Part shown: positions 6,698-14,170 of the stretch, in pieces
Position numbering within the stretch: the stretch's first letter is position 1
Layout of the letters: the number at the start of each line of letters is the position of its first letter
Assembly: GCA_903904765.1 (NCBI GenBank)
Contig: CAIVEA010000664.1
Span: 1-19,304, forward strand
DNA from: an uncultured Chloroflexota bacterium
GTDB lineage: Bacteria > Chloroflexota > Anaerolineae > Aggregatilineales > Phototrophicaceae
Length of the DNA: 19,304 bases
Direction of reading: 5' to 3'
The notes under the pieces: generated by a model
Told to the model about the DNA's origin: nothing
Seen by the model: the letters and a program-made list of their open reading frames with translations, nothing else
Database searches by the model: none
Position numbers and translations under genes: made by a program

Positions 6698-7336
6698 TTA
6701 TTCCTTACGCCCGCTACTTGGTTCGCGCCCGACCACGCCTTCGATGGCCGCCAGTGCCGCGCTGTAGCCCGCCATGATGTCCTGTTCTTCGCCGCCCAGA
6801 TACACGCGCCCGAAGCTACCGAACGCTTGCACTTCTAGAATATTGATGTTTGCGGTCTTTTCGGCTTCGTTGGCGGCCAGTGCTGCATATCCAGCGGGTT
6901 CTACTTCCAGCACGTACATCGTTTGTCCGGCCAAAATCATGTGACCGTGGCGCAGGCGGTTAATCAACTGCGTCTGATGCGCGTCAATGTTGCGGATGAT
7001 CTGGCTGGAAACCACACGTGGCTTCAATCGTTGTTCTTCCTGCACGCCCAGCGCTTCCAGAATAGCGGCTCCGGCGGCGCGGGTTTCGGCCTGGCTGCTG
7101 GAATGCACTTCCAACAGGCCGTACAGCCGTTCCACGATCTGCATACCGGGGCGCACGCCGGTGGCCTTTAATGCCACATCGGTAATCCGGTTAATTTCGA
7201 TACCGGGAGAAATTTCGATCCACAGTGAGGCATCCCCCGGCAGCGGCAGGAAACCCCGCGCCACAGTGCCGAGGAAAGCCGCGTGCTGCGGCTGAAGACT
7301 GTCCAGAAATACATAACTGCGAAGATCAACGCTCAC
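6698..7336 (-). CDS. Tandem-domain shell protein of the stacking type (BMC-T)
   Basis: A 212-residue protein starting with [20 protein letters not shown]. It shows two related halves (about 5-95 and 105-205), the second ending in [27 protein letters not shown], a BMC-fold pattern. From memory it closely resembles the BMC-T2/T3 shell proteins of Haliangium ochraceum, whose trimers stack face to face to make a double-layered tile with a gated central pore like CsoS1D. It differs strongly from the PduT-like BMC-T at 1878-2522. The start is GTG at 7336, which makes a 4-base GTGA overlap with the zinc-ribbon gene, and BMC-P follows after 5 bases, so the three genes form a translationally coupled set. 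The tile would provide large regulated pores for cofactors or substrates. Confidence 0.88.
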   Translation of the reverse strand: MSVDLRSYVFLDSLQPQHAAFLGTVARGFLPLPGDASLWIEISPGIEINRITDVALKATGVRPGMQIVERLYGLLEVHSSSQAETRAAGAAILEALGVQEEQRLKPRVVSSQIIRNIDAHQTQLINRLRHGHMILAGQTMYVLEVEPAGYAALAANEAEKTANINILEVQAFGSFGRVYLGGEEQDIMAGYSAALAAIEGVVGREPSSGRKE

Positions 7337-7602
7337 GGTTTTGCTCTCCGAATGGTGGGTTTATCCGGCAACTCAATGTTCAAATTGGCCTTCTGGCGTG
7401 ATGGGTCTTCACCCAGCAACGTCTCTAACCGCGCTAAGGCCTCGCGGTCAAATTCCTGATACTGGCAGATGTCGCATATCCAGACCAACATATTGGGTGC
7501 GCTCACCAGCATCCCTTTATGGATGCAGGTGTATGTGTCCCGCGAAGGTTGACAGAACCCGATCTGGCAATATGGACATGGGTAAGCGGAGGGGTCAACC
7601 AC
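7333..7602 (-). CDS. Small zinc-ribbon protein (YgiT-like) coupled to shell genes
   Basis: An 89-residue protein with PCPYC at residues 8-12, a further CQ/YTC region and VWICDIC near 42-48. Paired CxxC knuckles suggest one structural zinc. The spacing and the hydrophobic stretch before the second knuckle resemble the N-terminal zinc finger of YgiT/MqsA-type proteins, but no helix-turn-helix domain follows; the C-terminus is a short acidic helix ([11 protein letters not shown]) and a basic tail. The start is GTG at 7602 behind a complete AAGGAGGT ribosome binding site. The gene ends in a 4-base overlap with the stacking BMC-T and follows the second signal peptidase by 26 bases. Its function is unknown; the context suggests a role in shell assembly, regulation or cargo. 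No toxin partner is visible. Confidence 0.8.
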   Translation of the reverse strand: MVDPSAYPCPYCQIGFCQPSRDTYTCIHKGMLVSAPNMLVWICDICQYQEFDREALARLETLLGEDPSRQKANLNIELPDKPTIRRAKP

Positions 7603-7628
7603 AAGACCTCCTTGTGTGACTGTTACAC

Positions 7629-8216
7629 TCAGGGTACATCAGTGAGTGTGGTTCGATTATATGTCAGATTAGACCAAAGCGCAGGAGGCCACCAGCGTAT
7701 AATGGCCTGCCCGATGAGTCGCGAGTGTTGTACCGGCCCGAAAACCCGCGAATCGCGGCTGTGGTTGCGGTTGTCACCCATGAAGAAATATTCATCCGCG
7801 CCCAGTTTCCATGTTTTTTCAGGGCAGGCTTCGGGCATACAAGGTTCGCTCACATACGGTTCTACCAACCGTAGGTTGCCGATCCACACTTTGCCCCCGC
7901 GCAGGCTGATCGTTTCCCCCGGTAGCCCGATCAATCTCTTGATGAGGGGCGCGGCATCCGGTTCTGTGTCTGGTGGCTGGAATACCACAATATCACCCCG
8001 CTGTGGGTTGCCAAACAGATAGTGCAATCTGCTGACCACCAATCGCTGATCTTCGACCAGTGTGGGCTGCATACTCACCGATTGCACCACTGAACGCGGG
8101 ATAGTCATTTCCAGAAGCACATACGAGGCAACGAAGAACAGCGCCAGATTCAGCAGTTCGCGCCCCCGTCCACGCTGTTGCAAGCGGGGGCGGGGGGTAT
8201 CCGCTGGTTGCATCAT
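7629..8216 (-). CDS. lepB: Signal peptidase I (second copy)
   Basis: A 195-residue type I signal peptidase that removes signal peptides from exported proteins at the outer face of the cytoplasmic membrane. One N-terminal membrane segment (about 21-38) precedes the catalytic Ser48 in VSMQPTL. RGDIVVF follows at 73-79, the catalytic Lys93 in IKRLIGLPGE, and the C-terminal GDNRNHSRDSR box completes the family motifs. The gene starts three bases after the stop of the first copy. The two proteins share the order of all boxes and a nearly identical stretch around FFMGDNRNHSRDSRVFG, so they arose by tandem duplication. A CMPEAC pair before the last box may form a disulfide; the first copy has a comparable CEKRMC. 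The zinc-ribbon and shell genes follow downstream. Confidence 0.95.
   Translation of the reverse strand: MMQPADTPRPRLQQRGRGRELLNLALFFVASYVLLEMTIPRSVVQSVSMQPTLVEDQRLVVSRLHYLFGNPQRGDIVVFQPPDTEPDAAPLIKRLIGLPGETISLRGGKVWIGNLRLVEPYVSEPCMPEACPEKTWKLGADEYFFMGDNRNHSRDSRVFGPVQHSRLIGQAIIRWWPPALWSNLTYNRTTLTDVP
7744..7806. repeat. Direct repeat unit 1 (lepB duplication)
   Basis: This 63-base segment matches 8341-8403 with about six mismatches. It codes for the LGADEYFFMGDNRNHSRDSR region of the second signal peptidase. It is a remnant of tandem gene duplication kept by coding constraint or by gene conversion, and could support recombination between the copies. Confidence 0.85.
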
Positions 8217-8219
8217 ATC

Positions 8220-8867
8220 CTACGGGGTGGCGAAGGGCTGGTCGGGATACGCGATATGTGACACCAACGCCCAGTCCTGCGGCGGCCAGTAGCGCACGAG
8301 CGCCTCACCGATGATGCGTTCGCGTTTCACGCCGCCGAACACCCGCGAGTCGCGGCTGTGGTTGCGGTTATCACCCATGAAGAAATATTCGTCTGAACCC
8401 AGTGTCCAGCTATTATCGCTGCACATACGCTTTTCACACGGCTCGTTGATGTATGGCTCATTCAACTGCTGCCCGTTCACATACACCAGCGTATCTTTGA
8501 TCTCGATGGTATCCCCCGGCAGGCCGATCACTCGCTTGATGTAAGGTGGCTCGTCGTCCCTCACATCCGGCGCATTGAACACCGCTACCTCGCCGCGCTG
8601 CGGGTTCGTCAGCAGGTAATTCACGCGGCTGACCACTAGCACCTGCCCGGTATGGAAGTTCGGTTGCATGCTGGGGCCTTCCACGATGAAGCGCACGCTG
8701 GCGAGGTTCACCAGCGCCCAGATAGCGACGATCAGCAGTCCCGTTTCCCAGATTTCACGGGTGAACCCGTTTTGCGATAGGTGCGGGCGGGCGAGAGTGA
8801 TTCCGGGTTGGGTAGCGGGTTCTTCGGGCGTGGTGGGGGCGCTCTGTACGTTTTCCAACGTGTGTTT
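8220..8867 (-). CDS. lepB: Signal peptidase I (first copy)
   Basis: A type I signal peptidase with one membrane segment (ETGLLIVAIWALVNLASVRF), the catalytic serine in EGPSMQPNF, RGEVAVFNAP, the catalytic lysine in YIKRVIGLPGD, and GDNRNHSRDSRVFG. From the GTG at 8867 it has 215 residues. The open frame extends to an ATG at 8930, but a near-consensus promoter (TTGTCA, 17 bases, TATAAT) lies inside that extension with a predicted transcript start near 8888, so the longer form could not be made from this promoter. Neither start has a good ribosome binding site, so the start is uncertain. The N-terminal 40 residues or so before the membrane segment are Pro/Thr-rich and cytoplasmic. The second copy follows after three bases. 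Confidence 0.93.
   Translation of the reverse strand, partial: KHTLENVQSAPTTPEEPATQPGITLARPHLSQNGFTREIWETGLLIVAIWALVNLASVRFIVEGPSMQPNFHTGQVLVVSRVNYLLTNPQRGEVAVFNAPDVRDDEPPYIKRVIGLPGDTIEIKDTLVYVNGQQLNEPYINEPCEKRMCSDNSWTLGSDEYFFMGDNRNHSRDSRVFGGVKRERIIGEALVRYWPPQDWALVSHIAYPDQPFATP
8341..8403. repeat. Direct repeat unit 2 (lepB duplication)
   Basis: The partner of 7744-7806, about 90% identical over 63 bases, in the first signal peptidase gene and in the same orientation. Confidence 0.85.
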
Positions 8868-8894
8868 CACCTGTGTGAATGGCGAGAGGTCGTC

Positions 8895-8923
8895 ATTATA
8901 GACCACGCTCCACAGGCTGACAA
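8895..8923 (-). promoter_or_regulatory. Sigma70-type promoter of the lepB-lepB-zinc ribbon-BMC operon
   Basis: On the minus strand TTGTCA (8923-8918), a 17-base spacer and a perfect TATAAT (8900-8895) match the housekeeping consensus at 11 of 12 positions. The predicted start is near 8888. It lies between the glycosyltransferase gene and the first signal peptidase, and makes the shell genes downstream part of a transcript separate from the glycan operon. Confidence 0.75.
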
Positions 8924-8987
8924 TCCACATGCACCTGCCGCACGGCCTTTCTCATCCGCGTCCCAATTCACATTCATTTTGCAGTGG

Positions 8988-10088
8988 TTATGGAGAATGT
9001 GCCGATAGAGAATGCAGGATTTCCTGCCACACGCGGGCGGCCTGCTCATAGCTGTGCGTATTGCGCGTGGTGAGTGCTTGTTTACGCATCTGTTGATACA
9101 ACGGCTCATCGCTTAGCAGCGCCAGTGCTTTTGCCGCCACCAGTGCCGCGTCCGGTTGTGTGGGCAGCACGAAGCCGTTTTCGCCATCGCGCACAACCGA
9201 AGTGACTGCGCCGACATCGGTGGCAATGACCGGAACTCCTGTGCACAGCGCCTCTAGCAGGACGGCGGGTAGTCCTTCGTGCTCGCTCAGCAGCAGCAGC
9301 ACCTGTGACCTCCGCATCCATGCTGGAATGTCATCTGCCCACCCCTCGAAATGAACCGCCTGCGCGATCCCCAGTTCCTGAGCCAAGTTCTCCAGCGCCT
9401 GCCGCTGCGGGCCATCCCCCAGAACGCAGCACCGGCTGTCCGGTTGCGAATGGTGAACGATCTGAAAGGCTTTGAGAACCAGATCAACCCGTTTGAAATC
9501 GTAAAGGTTGCCCACATATAGAAAATCAAAATCGCGCTTCGGTTTTTCATCGGGATAGAAGCGATCTGTCGCAACCGTGTTCGGCAGCACAAAGACCCGT
9601 TGTGGCTGTAGGCCAGCTTGCACGAGATGTTGCCGCGCTTCGTGACTATAGATTGCCACTGCGTTGCTCGTTTTCAGCACCCCGCGCAGCATGGTGCCGA
9701 GTACAGGTGTTTTTAGCCGCACGTCGAAATCCGTCCCGATTAGCGACAGGACGATGGGACGGCGCAGCAGGTGCGCGATTGTCCATGCGATCACCCCATA
9801 CGGGAACAAGTTAAAAGCTGCAAAAGCGTCTACGTGTTCCCGTCGTCCTACCCGCCAGCCGTTCACAAAGCAACTGAGCAGATTGTGCGCGGATGACCAG
9901 CGTGACCGGGGCGGGCCGTCATCCACCAGCCCCACATCATGAATGACCTGAACCAGTTTGGGCGATTCCAGCGCAATCGGCGCGTGGCGGATAAGCGTGA
10001 CGCGATCCGCCTCTGTCACCTGCAAAAGCGGCGTCAGTTTATCTCGCGCTTTGGCTTTGCCCAGTCGAAGGATGGCGAGGATGTGCAT
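8988..10088 (-). CDS. GT4-type glycosyltransferase
   Basis: A 366-residue retaining glycosyltransferase of the GT-B fold. The C-terminal domain shows DFLYVGNLYDFKR (about 188-200), CCVLGDGPQRQAL (220-232), VHFEGWADDIP, and the E(x7)E motif in SEHEGLPAVLLEAL (E271 and E279), followed by GVPVIATDVGAV. These bind the nucleotide-sugar donor. The acceptor-binding N-terminal half is divergent, so donor and acceptor cannot be named. There is no signal peptide or membrane segment. The gene follows asnB after 6 bases in a three-gene operon (methyltransferase, asnB, glycosyltransferase), which is typical of exopolysaccharide, O-antigen or glycolipid assembly. No terminator is seen after it before the next promoter. 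Confidence 0.9.
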   Translation of the reverse strand: MHILAILRLGKAKARDKLTPLLQVTEADRVTLIRHAPIALESPKLVQVIHDVGLVDDGPPRSRWSSAHNLLSCFVNGWRVGRREHVDAFAAFNLFPYGVIAWTIAHLLRRPIVLSLIGTDFDVRLKTPVLGTMLRGVLKTSNAVAIYSHEARQHLVQAGLQPQRVFVLPNTVATDRFYPDEKPKRDFDFLYVGNLYDFKRVDLVLKAFQIVHHSQPDSRCCVLGDGPQRQALENLAQELGIAQAVHFEGWADDIPAWMRRSQVLLLLSEHEGLPAVLLEALCTGVPVIATDVGAVTSVVRDGENGFVLPTQPDAALVAAKALALLSDEPLYQQMRKQALTTRNTHSYEQAARVWQEILHSLSAHSP

Positions 10089-10094
10089 GGCGTT

Positions 10095-11993
10095 CTAGTT
10101 ACCCTCCACCATGCCGGGTGCTGCAATTCCTGAACCCGAATCCAGATAGCGCCGCGCCCACAACTCAAAGTTCAGCAGTAGCCATAGATGGGTTTCGTAT
10201 AGTCCTCGTTCTTGCACATGAGCGTCGAGTATTTGTTCGATCACCTGTGTGTCAAATAGGCCGCGTGACCGGGCGGATGAGCTGGTGAGTATATCCCGCA
10301 CGAAATCCTTGAGATGTCCCTGAAACCATAGGCGCGTCGGCACAGAAAACCCATGCTTGGGCAGTTGAAGAATATCTGACGGCAGCAAATCCGCTACCGC
10401 TTGCCGGAAGATGACTTTCGTTTCCCGATTCGTCACTTTGAATTTCGACGGGATGCGCTGCGCCATCTCGACGAGACGGTAATCCAGCAGCGGGACGCGG
10501 GCTTCCAGACTGGTCGCCATGGTCGCTTTGTCAACCTTTTCCAGATACAGGTTGGGCAATCGCATCTGGAGGTCGGTATACATTGCCCGATTCGTCAGGT
10601 CGAGTGCGGATGAGGCTTGATAGAGCGCCTCGTAAGGGGCGTAAACGTCGTAGTCTGGATTCTGGTAGGCGGGCGATACCATCTGCTGGAACAAATCGCG
10701 GCTGAACACTTCCGACCAACCGGCGTAGCGCCGCCCCGGATTGCTGTGGAGCGTGATGCGGAGGATGCGCTTCAGCCGATGCTGGCGCAGCGTGACAGTG
10801 TTTAGCGTGGAGAGCGCCATTTGACGCATGAATCGCGGGACTGCCTGCACCAGCGGCGACATTTGTTCAGCACGGTAGCGCACGTAGCCGCCGAAAATCT
10901 CATCTCCGCCGTCGCCCGTCAGCACCACCTTGACGTGGTTCTGCGCCAGCCGTGACACCAGATAAGTCGGGAAGCAGGACGCATCGCCGAACGGTTCATC
11001 GAAATGATAGACTAGCTTTTCGAGTAGAGGCGGCAACTGATTGAACGCGATATTTGTCTCGTAGTGTTCTGTTCCGAAATGCTGTGCCAGCCGCCGCGCC
11101 GCCGACAGTTCGTTGCGCTGATCGTCCTCGAATCCCAGTGAGAACGTTTTGACTTTGCCCGTCAGCCGCGTCATGAACCCGACTACCGTCGCCGAATCAA
11201 TCCCCCCACTCAGGAATGCGCCCACCGGAACATCGGCAACCATGTGTAGCCGGACAGCATCTTCCACCAGTGCGCGGCTTTGCTGAATGGCATCCTGAAG
11301 CGAATGGATGGCTGGCTGTCCTGATGAGGGGACTGTCCAGTACGGGGCGATGCGAATCGCGCCCTTGTGATAGGTTAGATGATGACCGGGGAGCAGTTTG
11401 AAGATTCCTTCAAACATCGTATCAGGCGCAATCGCGTGACCATAAGTTAAATAGTTCGTCAGCCCGATGCGCGAGATAGTGCGCGGCACTTCCGGCGCTG
11501 CCAGAATCGCCTTGATTTCGGATGCAAACCGGAACGCGCCCGCCAACTGCGTATAGTACAGCGGCTTAATGCCCAATCTGTCTCTGGCAATCCACAGCCG
11601 TTCGTCCTGCTCATCCCAGATGGCGAGGGCGAACATACCATTCAAGCGTTCCAGCACCGCCGTACCCCAGTGGCGATAACCCACCAGCACGACTTCCGTA
11701 TCCGATGTGCTGTGAAAGCGGTACCCCAGATGACTCAGTTCGGCACGCAGTTCGCTGTAGTTGAAGATTTCGCCGTTAAAGACGATCCAGTAGCGGCGGC
11801 TTTCGTCGGTCATGGGCTGGTGACCGCCCGCCAGATCAATGATGCTCAGGCGTGCCATGCCCATGCTCGCCGCACCGTTTTGGTAGCTGCCATGATCGTC
11901 CGGCCCACGATGCGCCAGTGCCGCCAGCGCCGCACTCAGATCGCTGGCAGGATGATTCGCGTCATGGTGAACAATGCCAACGATGCCGCACAT
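10095..11993 (-). CDS. asnB: Asparagine synthase (glutamine-hydrolysing)
   Basis: The 632-residue protein starts MCGIVGIV, so Cys2 becomes the N-terminal nucleophile of the class II glutaminase domain (1-210, with RLSIIDL, FNGEIFNY and SDTEV). The synthetase domain follows, with the ATP pyrophosphatase loop LSGGIDSATVV at 261-271, TGDGGDEIFGGY, and EKVDKATMATSLEARVPLLD near 510. It transfers ammonia from glutamine to a carboxylate activated by ATP, classically aspartate to asparagine. Paralogues next to glycosyltransferases in surface-polysaccharide loci may amidate sugar acids instead, and this context (methyltransferase before, glycosyltransferase after, 6-base gaps on both sides) is of that kind. 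Its length and motifs are complete. Confidence 0.95.
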   Translation of the reverse strand: MCGIVGIVHHDANHPASDLSAALAALAHRGPDDHGSYQNGAASMGMARLSIIDLAGGHQPMTDESRRYWIVFNGEIFNYSELRAELSHLGYRFHSTSDTEVVLVGYRHWGTAVLERLNGMFALAIWDEQDERLWIARDRLGIKPLYYTQLAGAFRFASEIKAILAAPEVPRTISRIGLTNYLTYGHAIAPDTMFEGIFKLLPGHHLTYHKGAIRIAPYWTVPSSGQPAIHSLQDAIQQSRALVEDAVRLHMVADVPVGAFLSGGIDSATVVGFMTRLTGKVKTFSLGFEDDQRNELSAARRLAQHFGTEHYETNIAFNQLPPLLEKLVYHFDEPFGDASCFPTYLVSRLAQNHVKVVLTGDGGDEIFGGYVRYRAEQMSPLVQAVPRFMRQMALSTLNTVTLRQHRLKRILRITLHSNPGRRYAGWSEVFSRDLFQQMVSPAYQNPDYDVYAPYEALYQASSALDLTNRAMYTDLQMRLPNLYLEKVDKATMATSLEARVPLLDYRLVEMAQRIPSKFKVTNRETKVIFRQAVADLLPSDILQLPKHGFSVPTRLWFQGHLKDFVRDILTSSSARSRGLFDTQVIEQILDAHVQERGLYETHLWLLLNFELWARRYLDSGSGIAAPGMVEGN

Positions 11994-11999
11994 ACGCGC

Positions 12000-13007
12000 T
12001 TATCCCTTCACTCCGCGTCCTTCGACACCGTTATACCCCCGATGCACCTCGATCTGCTGCATTCCGGCTTCGGTGAACCACTGGTGCAGCGTTTCGGCGG
12101 ACTGGGGAGTGTCGTAGGCCGGTGACAGCATATCGAAAGTATCCAGAATAGCCCATTCCCGGAGTTGATGCTCCGTCAGCGGGTACGCTCCTCTGTAATC
12201 CGCCACCAGCAGAAACGCAAAATTGAATTTTCGCCCGATGCGTGGGATGCGGCTAATTAGCGTAGCCAGTGGCCAGATGGCGTTGATGTAGCGTTCGACG
12301 GCTTTGTACAGCTTTTCGGGTGCGATGCGACGGGTGAACGGACGCACCCAGTATTTCACTTTGAGTGCTTGTTTGATCGTCCCCAACAGACCTGTCTCGC
12401 GGAGATAGACATCTACCACCAGTTGACCACCGCGTTTCACATAGGGGACTAAATCCATGAACGAGCGCCGCACATCCGGCGTGTGCTGAAGGACACCGAT
12501 ACAGATCACCTTATCGAAGGCGCTCTGTGCGAAGGGCATCTCATAAATGCTCGCTTGGACGATCAACAGATTGGGATGATGTCCGTTGGAAGCGTAGTTG
12601 GCATCCACCGCGAAGCTATAGTCCAGCGAAACGACAAACGCACCTGTGGATACTGCTTGTTCTGTGAACCGTCCCGACCCGCTGCCAGCTTCCAGAATTG
12701 TCTGGCCTTCAAGTCGGCGCGGCCATTTGGTCTCATTGAAGAAACGGGTTTCCGAAATTCGCGTCCCGTTGTGGCTGTCGTACTGCGTTTGCGCGTGGAT
12801 TGTCCATTGATAGCCGAATGTGGTCGCATAGTTATCACGCGGGACAAAGCGGGGGATGAAACGAACGATAGGGTATTGCGCTTGACACCCGCTGCATTGA
12901 AGCATGCCTGTTTCAATTCGTCCATCAACAGGCGTGCTATTTTCGATGATCTCAAATGGGGAGCGACATTTGGGGCAGGCTAAATACTGTAGATGCTCAG
13001 TTCGCAC
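12000..13007 (-). CDS. SAM-dependent methyltransferase with N-terminal zinc-ribbon (Trm112-like) segment
   Basis: A 335-residue protein. Residues 8-55 have LACPKC and LQCSGC with YPI...IPRF, the small Trm112/YcaR-like zinc module that precedes many glycan-locus methyltransferases. The Rossmann domain has ILEAGSGSGRFTE as motif I (about 105-117), VVSLDYS, and a DKVICIGVLQHTPD motif typical of class I methyltransferases. The C-terminal part (about 215-335) is basic and has amphipathic helices. It likely methylates a sugar or lipid-linked intermediate; the substrate is unknown. The start is GTG at 13007 with GGGAG eight bases upstream, 27 bases after the predicted transcript start. It is the first gene of the methyltransferase-asnB-glycosyltransferase operon. 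Confidence 0.87.
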   Translation of the reverse strand: MRTEHLQYLACPKCRSPFEIIENSTPVDGRIETGMLQCSGCQAQYPIVRFIPRFVPRDNYATTFGYQWTIHAQTQYDSHNGTRISETRFFNETKWPRRLEGQTILEAGSGSGRFTEQAVSTGAFVVSLDYSFAVDANYASNGHHPNLLIVQASIYEMPFAQSAFDKVICIGVLQHTPDVRRSFMDLVPYVKRGGQLVVDVYLRETGLLGTIKQALKVKYWVRPFTRRIAPEKLYKAVERYINAIWPLATLISRIPRIGRKFNFAFLLVADYRGAYPLTEHQLREWAILDTFDMLSPAYDTPQSAETLHQWFTEAGMQQIEVHRGYNGVEGRGVKG

Positions 13008-13040
13008 CGAAAAGTCTCCCTTGTGATATCAACTGTCAGG

Positions 13041-13069
13041 ACTATAGCCGATCAAACTTTCATTATCAA
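13041..13069 (-). promoter_or_regulatory. Promoter of the methyltransferase-asnB-glycosyltransferase operon
   Basis: On the minus strand TTGATA (13069-13064), 17 bases, and TATAGT (13046-13041) match the sigma70 consensus at ten of twelve positions. The predicted start is near 13034, with a 27-base leader to the GTG at 13007. It diverges from the argF promoter. Confidence 0.7.
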
Positions 13070-13179
13070 TCCAAGATGCCGTTGCGAAGGGTGGGGGAAT
13101 GGACGACGCAATCGCATAGCAGCGTGCATTTTGTACTATTCTCGTCATCTGTTCAATGGTTTCGCCATGCTTTGAACGA

Positions 13180-13188
13180 TGATATAAT
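13180..13188 (+). promoter_or_regulatory. Extended -10 promoter of the argF operon
   Basis: TGATATAAT carries a perfect -10 box with the TGn extension. No good -35 box is found 16-18 bases upstream, as expected for an extended -10 promoter. The predicted start near 13195 leaves a leader of about 34 bases to argF. No ArgR-like palindrome is evident in the 221-base divergent region. Confidence 0.6.
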
Positions 13189-13228
13189 CCTCCATTATTC
13201 TCTATTCTCTGCACCACGAAGAATCACC

Positions 13229-14146
13229 ATGAAAGACTTTATCACGCTCTCTGATTGGTCAACCCAATCTTTGCAGGAACTGCTGGACACGGCGCTCCGC
13301 TTGAAGGCCGAATTCAAAGCGGGTGGGAATGCGCCGATTTTGCAGAACAAAACGCTGGCGATGGTTTTCCAGAAGCCGTCGCTGCGTACCCGCGTTTCCT
13401 TCGAGATGGGCATGAAGCACCTCGGTGGCAGTGCCATGATGCTCGGCCCGGACGAAATTGGTCTGGGCAAGCGCGAAAGCATTGCCGATGTCGCTCGCGT
13501 TCTGTCTGGCTATGTGCAGGGCATCATGGCGCGTGTGTTTGCCCATGACCATGTGGTAGAACTGGCGCGGTGGGCGAATGTGCCGGTCATCAACGGCTTG
13601 AGCGACGCGCAGCATCCCTGTCAGGCGATGGGCGATCTGCTTACCATCTACGAGCATTTTGGTTCGCTCAAGGGGTTGAAAATCGCCTATGTGGGCGACG
13701 GTAACAATGTGGCCTCCTCGTTGCTGCTAGCCGCTGCCCATTTCGGCGTTCACTTCAGCATCGCCACGCCGCAAGGCTACGGCCTCTCCGAAGAATCACT
13801 CAGCGAGGCCGAGCCGTTTGCATCTGTCAGTGGTTGCCGCATCCAGACCTATACCGACCCCCGTTCGGCTGTGGATGGCGCAGACGTGATCTACACCGAT
13901 ACATGGGTGAGTATGGGGCAGGAGGCCGAAACCGAGGCGCGTTTACAGGTCATGTGGCCTTATCAGGTCAATGTGGATTTGCTGCACAACGCCTCCCCGC
14001 AGGCGGTGGTCATGCACTGTTTACCCGCCCATCGGGGGCAGGAAATCACCGATGAAGTCGCAGATGGAGCGCAGTCGGTTATCTTCCCGCAGGCCGAAAA
14101 CCGAATGCACATTCAGAAAGCTATCCTCACTAAGTTAATGTCGTAA
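13229..14146 (+). CDS. argF: Ornithine carbamoyltransferase
   Basis: This enzyme of arginine synthesis makes citrulline from ornithine and carbamoyl phosphate. It has 305 residues, the normal length. The carbamoyl-phosphate site is KPSLRTRVSFE (49-59; SLRT replaces the commoner STRT, a variant seen in many bacteria) with HPCQ (129-132) and HCLPAHRG (263-270). The ornithine loop is TDTWVSMGQE (223-232). The open frame reaches back to 12956, but only the ATG at 13229 gives the family's N-terminus and lies downstream of the promoter. No other arg genes are adjacent; instead a TPR gene follows after 24 bases and then cdaA and cdaR, probably on one transcript. Confidence 0.96.
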   Translation: MKDFITLSDWSTQSLQELLDTALRLKAEFKAGGNAPILQNKTLAMVFQKPSLRTRVSFEMGMKHLGGSAMMLGPDEIGLGKRESIADVARVLSGYVQGIMARVFAHDHVVELARWANVPVINGLSDAQHPCQAMGDLLTIYEHFGSLKGLKIAYVGDGNNVASSLLLAAAHFGVHFSIATPQGYGLSEESLSEAEPFASVSGCRIQTYTDPRSAVDGADVIYTDTWVSMGQEAETEARLQVMWPYQVNVDLLHNASPQAVVMHCLPAHRGQEITDEVADGAQSVIFPQAENRMHIQKAILTKLMS

Positions 14147-14170
14147 TCAATCGAGTGGGTGGAGTCATTT

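Noticed and set aside
8868..8930. First signal peptidase starting at the ATG at 8930
   Set aside because: The near-consensus promoter lies within this extension, and the start has no clear ribosome binding site. A longer protein from upstream read-through cannot be fully excluded.
12956..13228. A 91-residue N-terminal extension of argF
   Set aside because: It overlaps the divergent methyltransferase start and both promoters, and the family N-terminus begins at 13229.
13229..14146. Possible N-acetylornithine carbamoyltransferase because of the SLRT motif
   Set aside because: The SMG ornithine loop, HCLPAHRG and the normal length fit ornithine carbamoyltransferase; SLRT alone is common in true OTCs.
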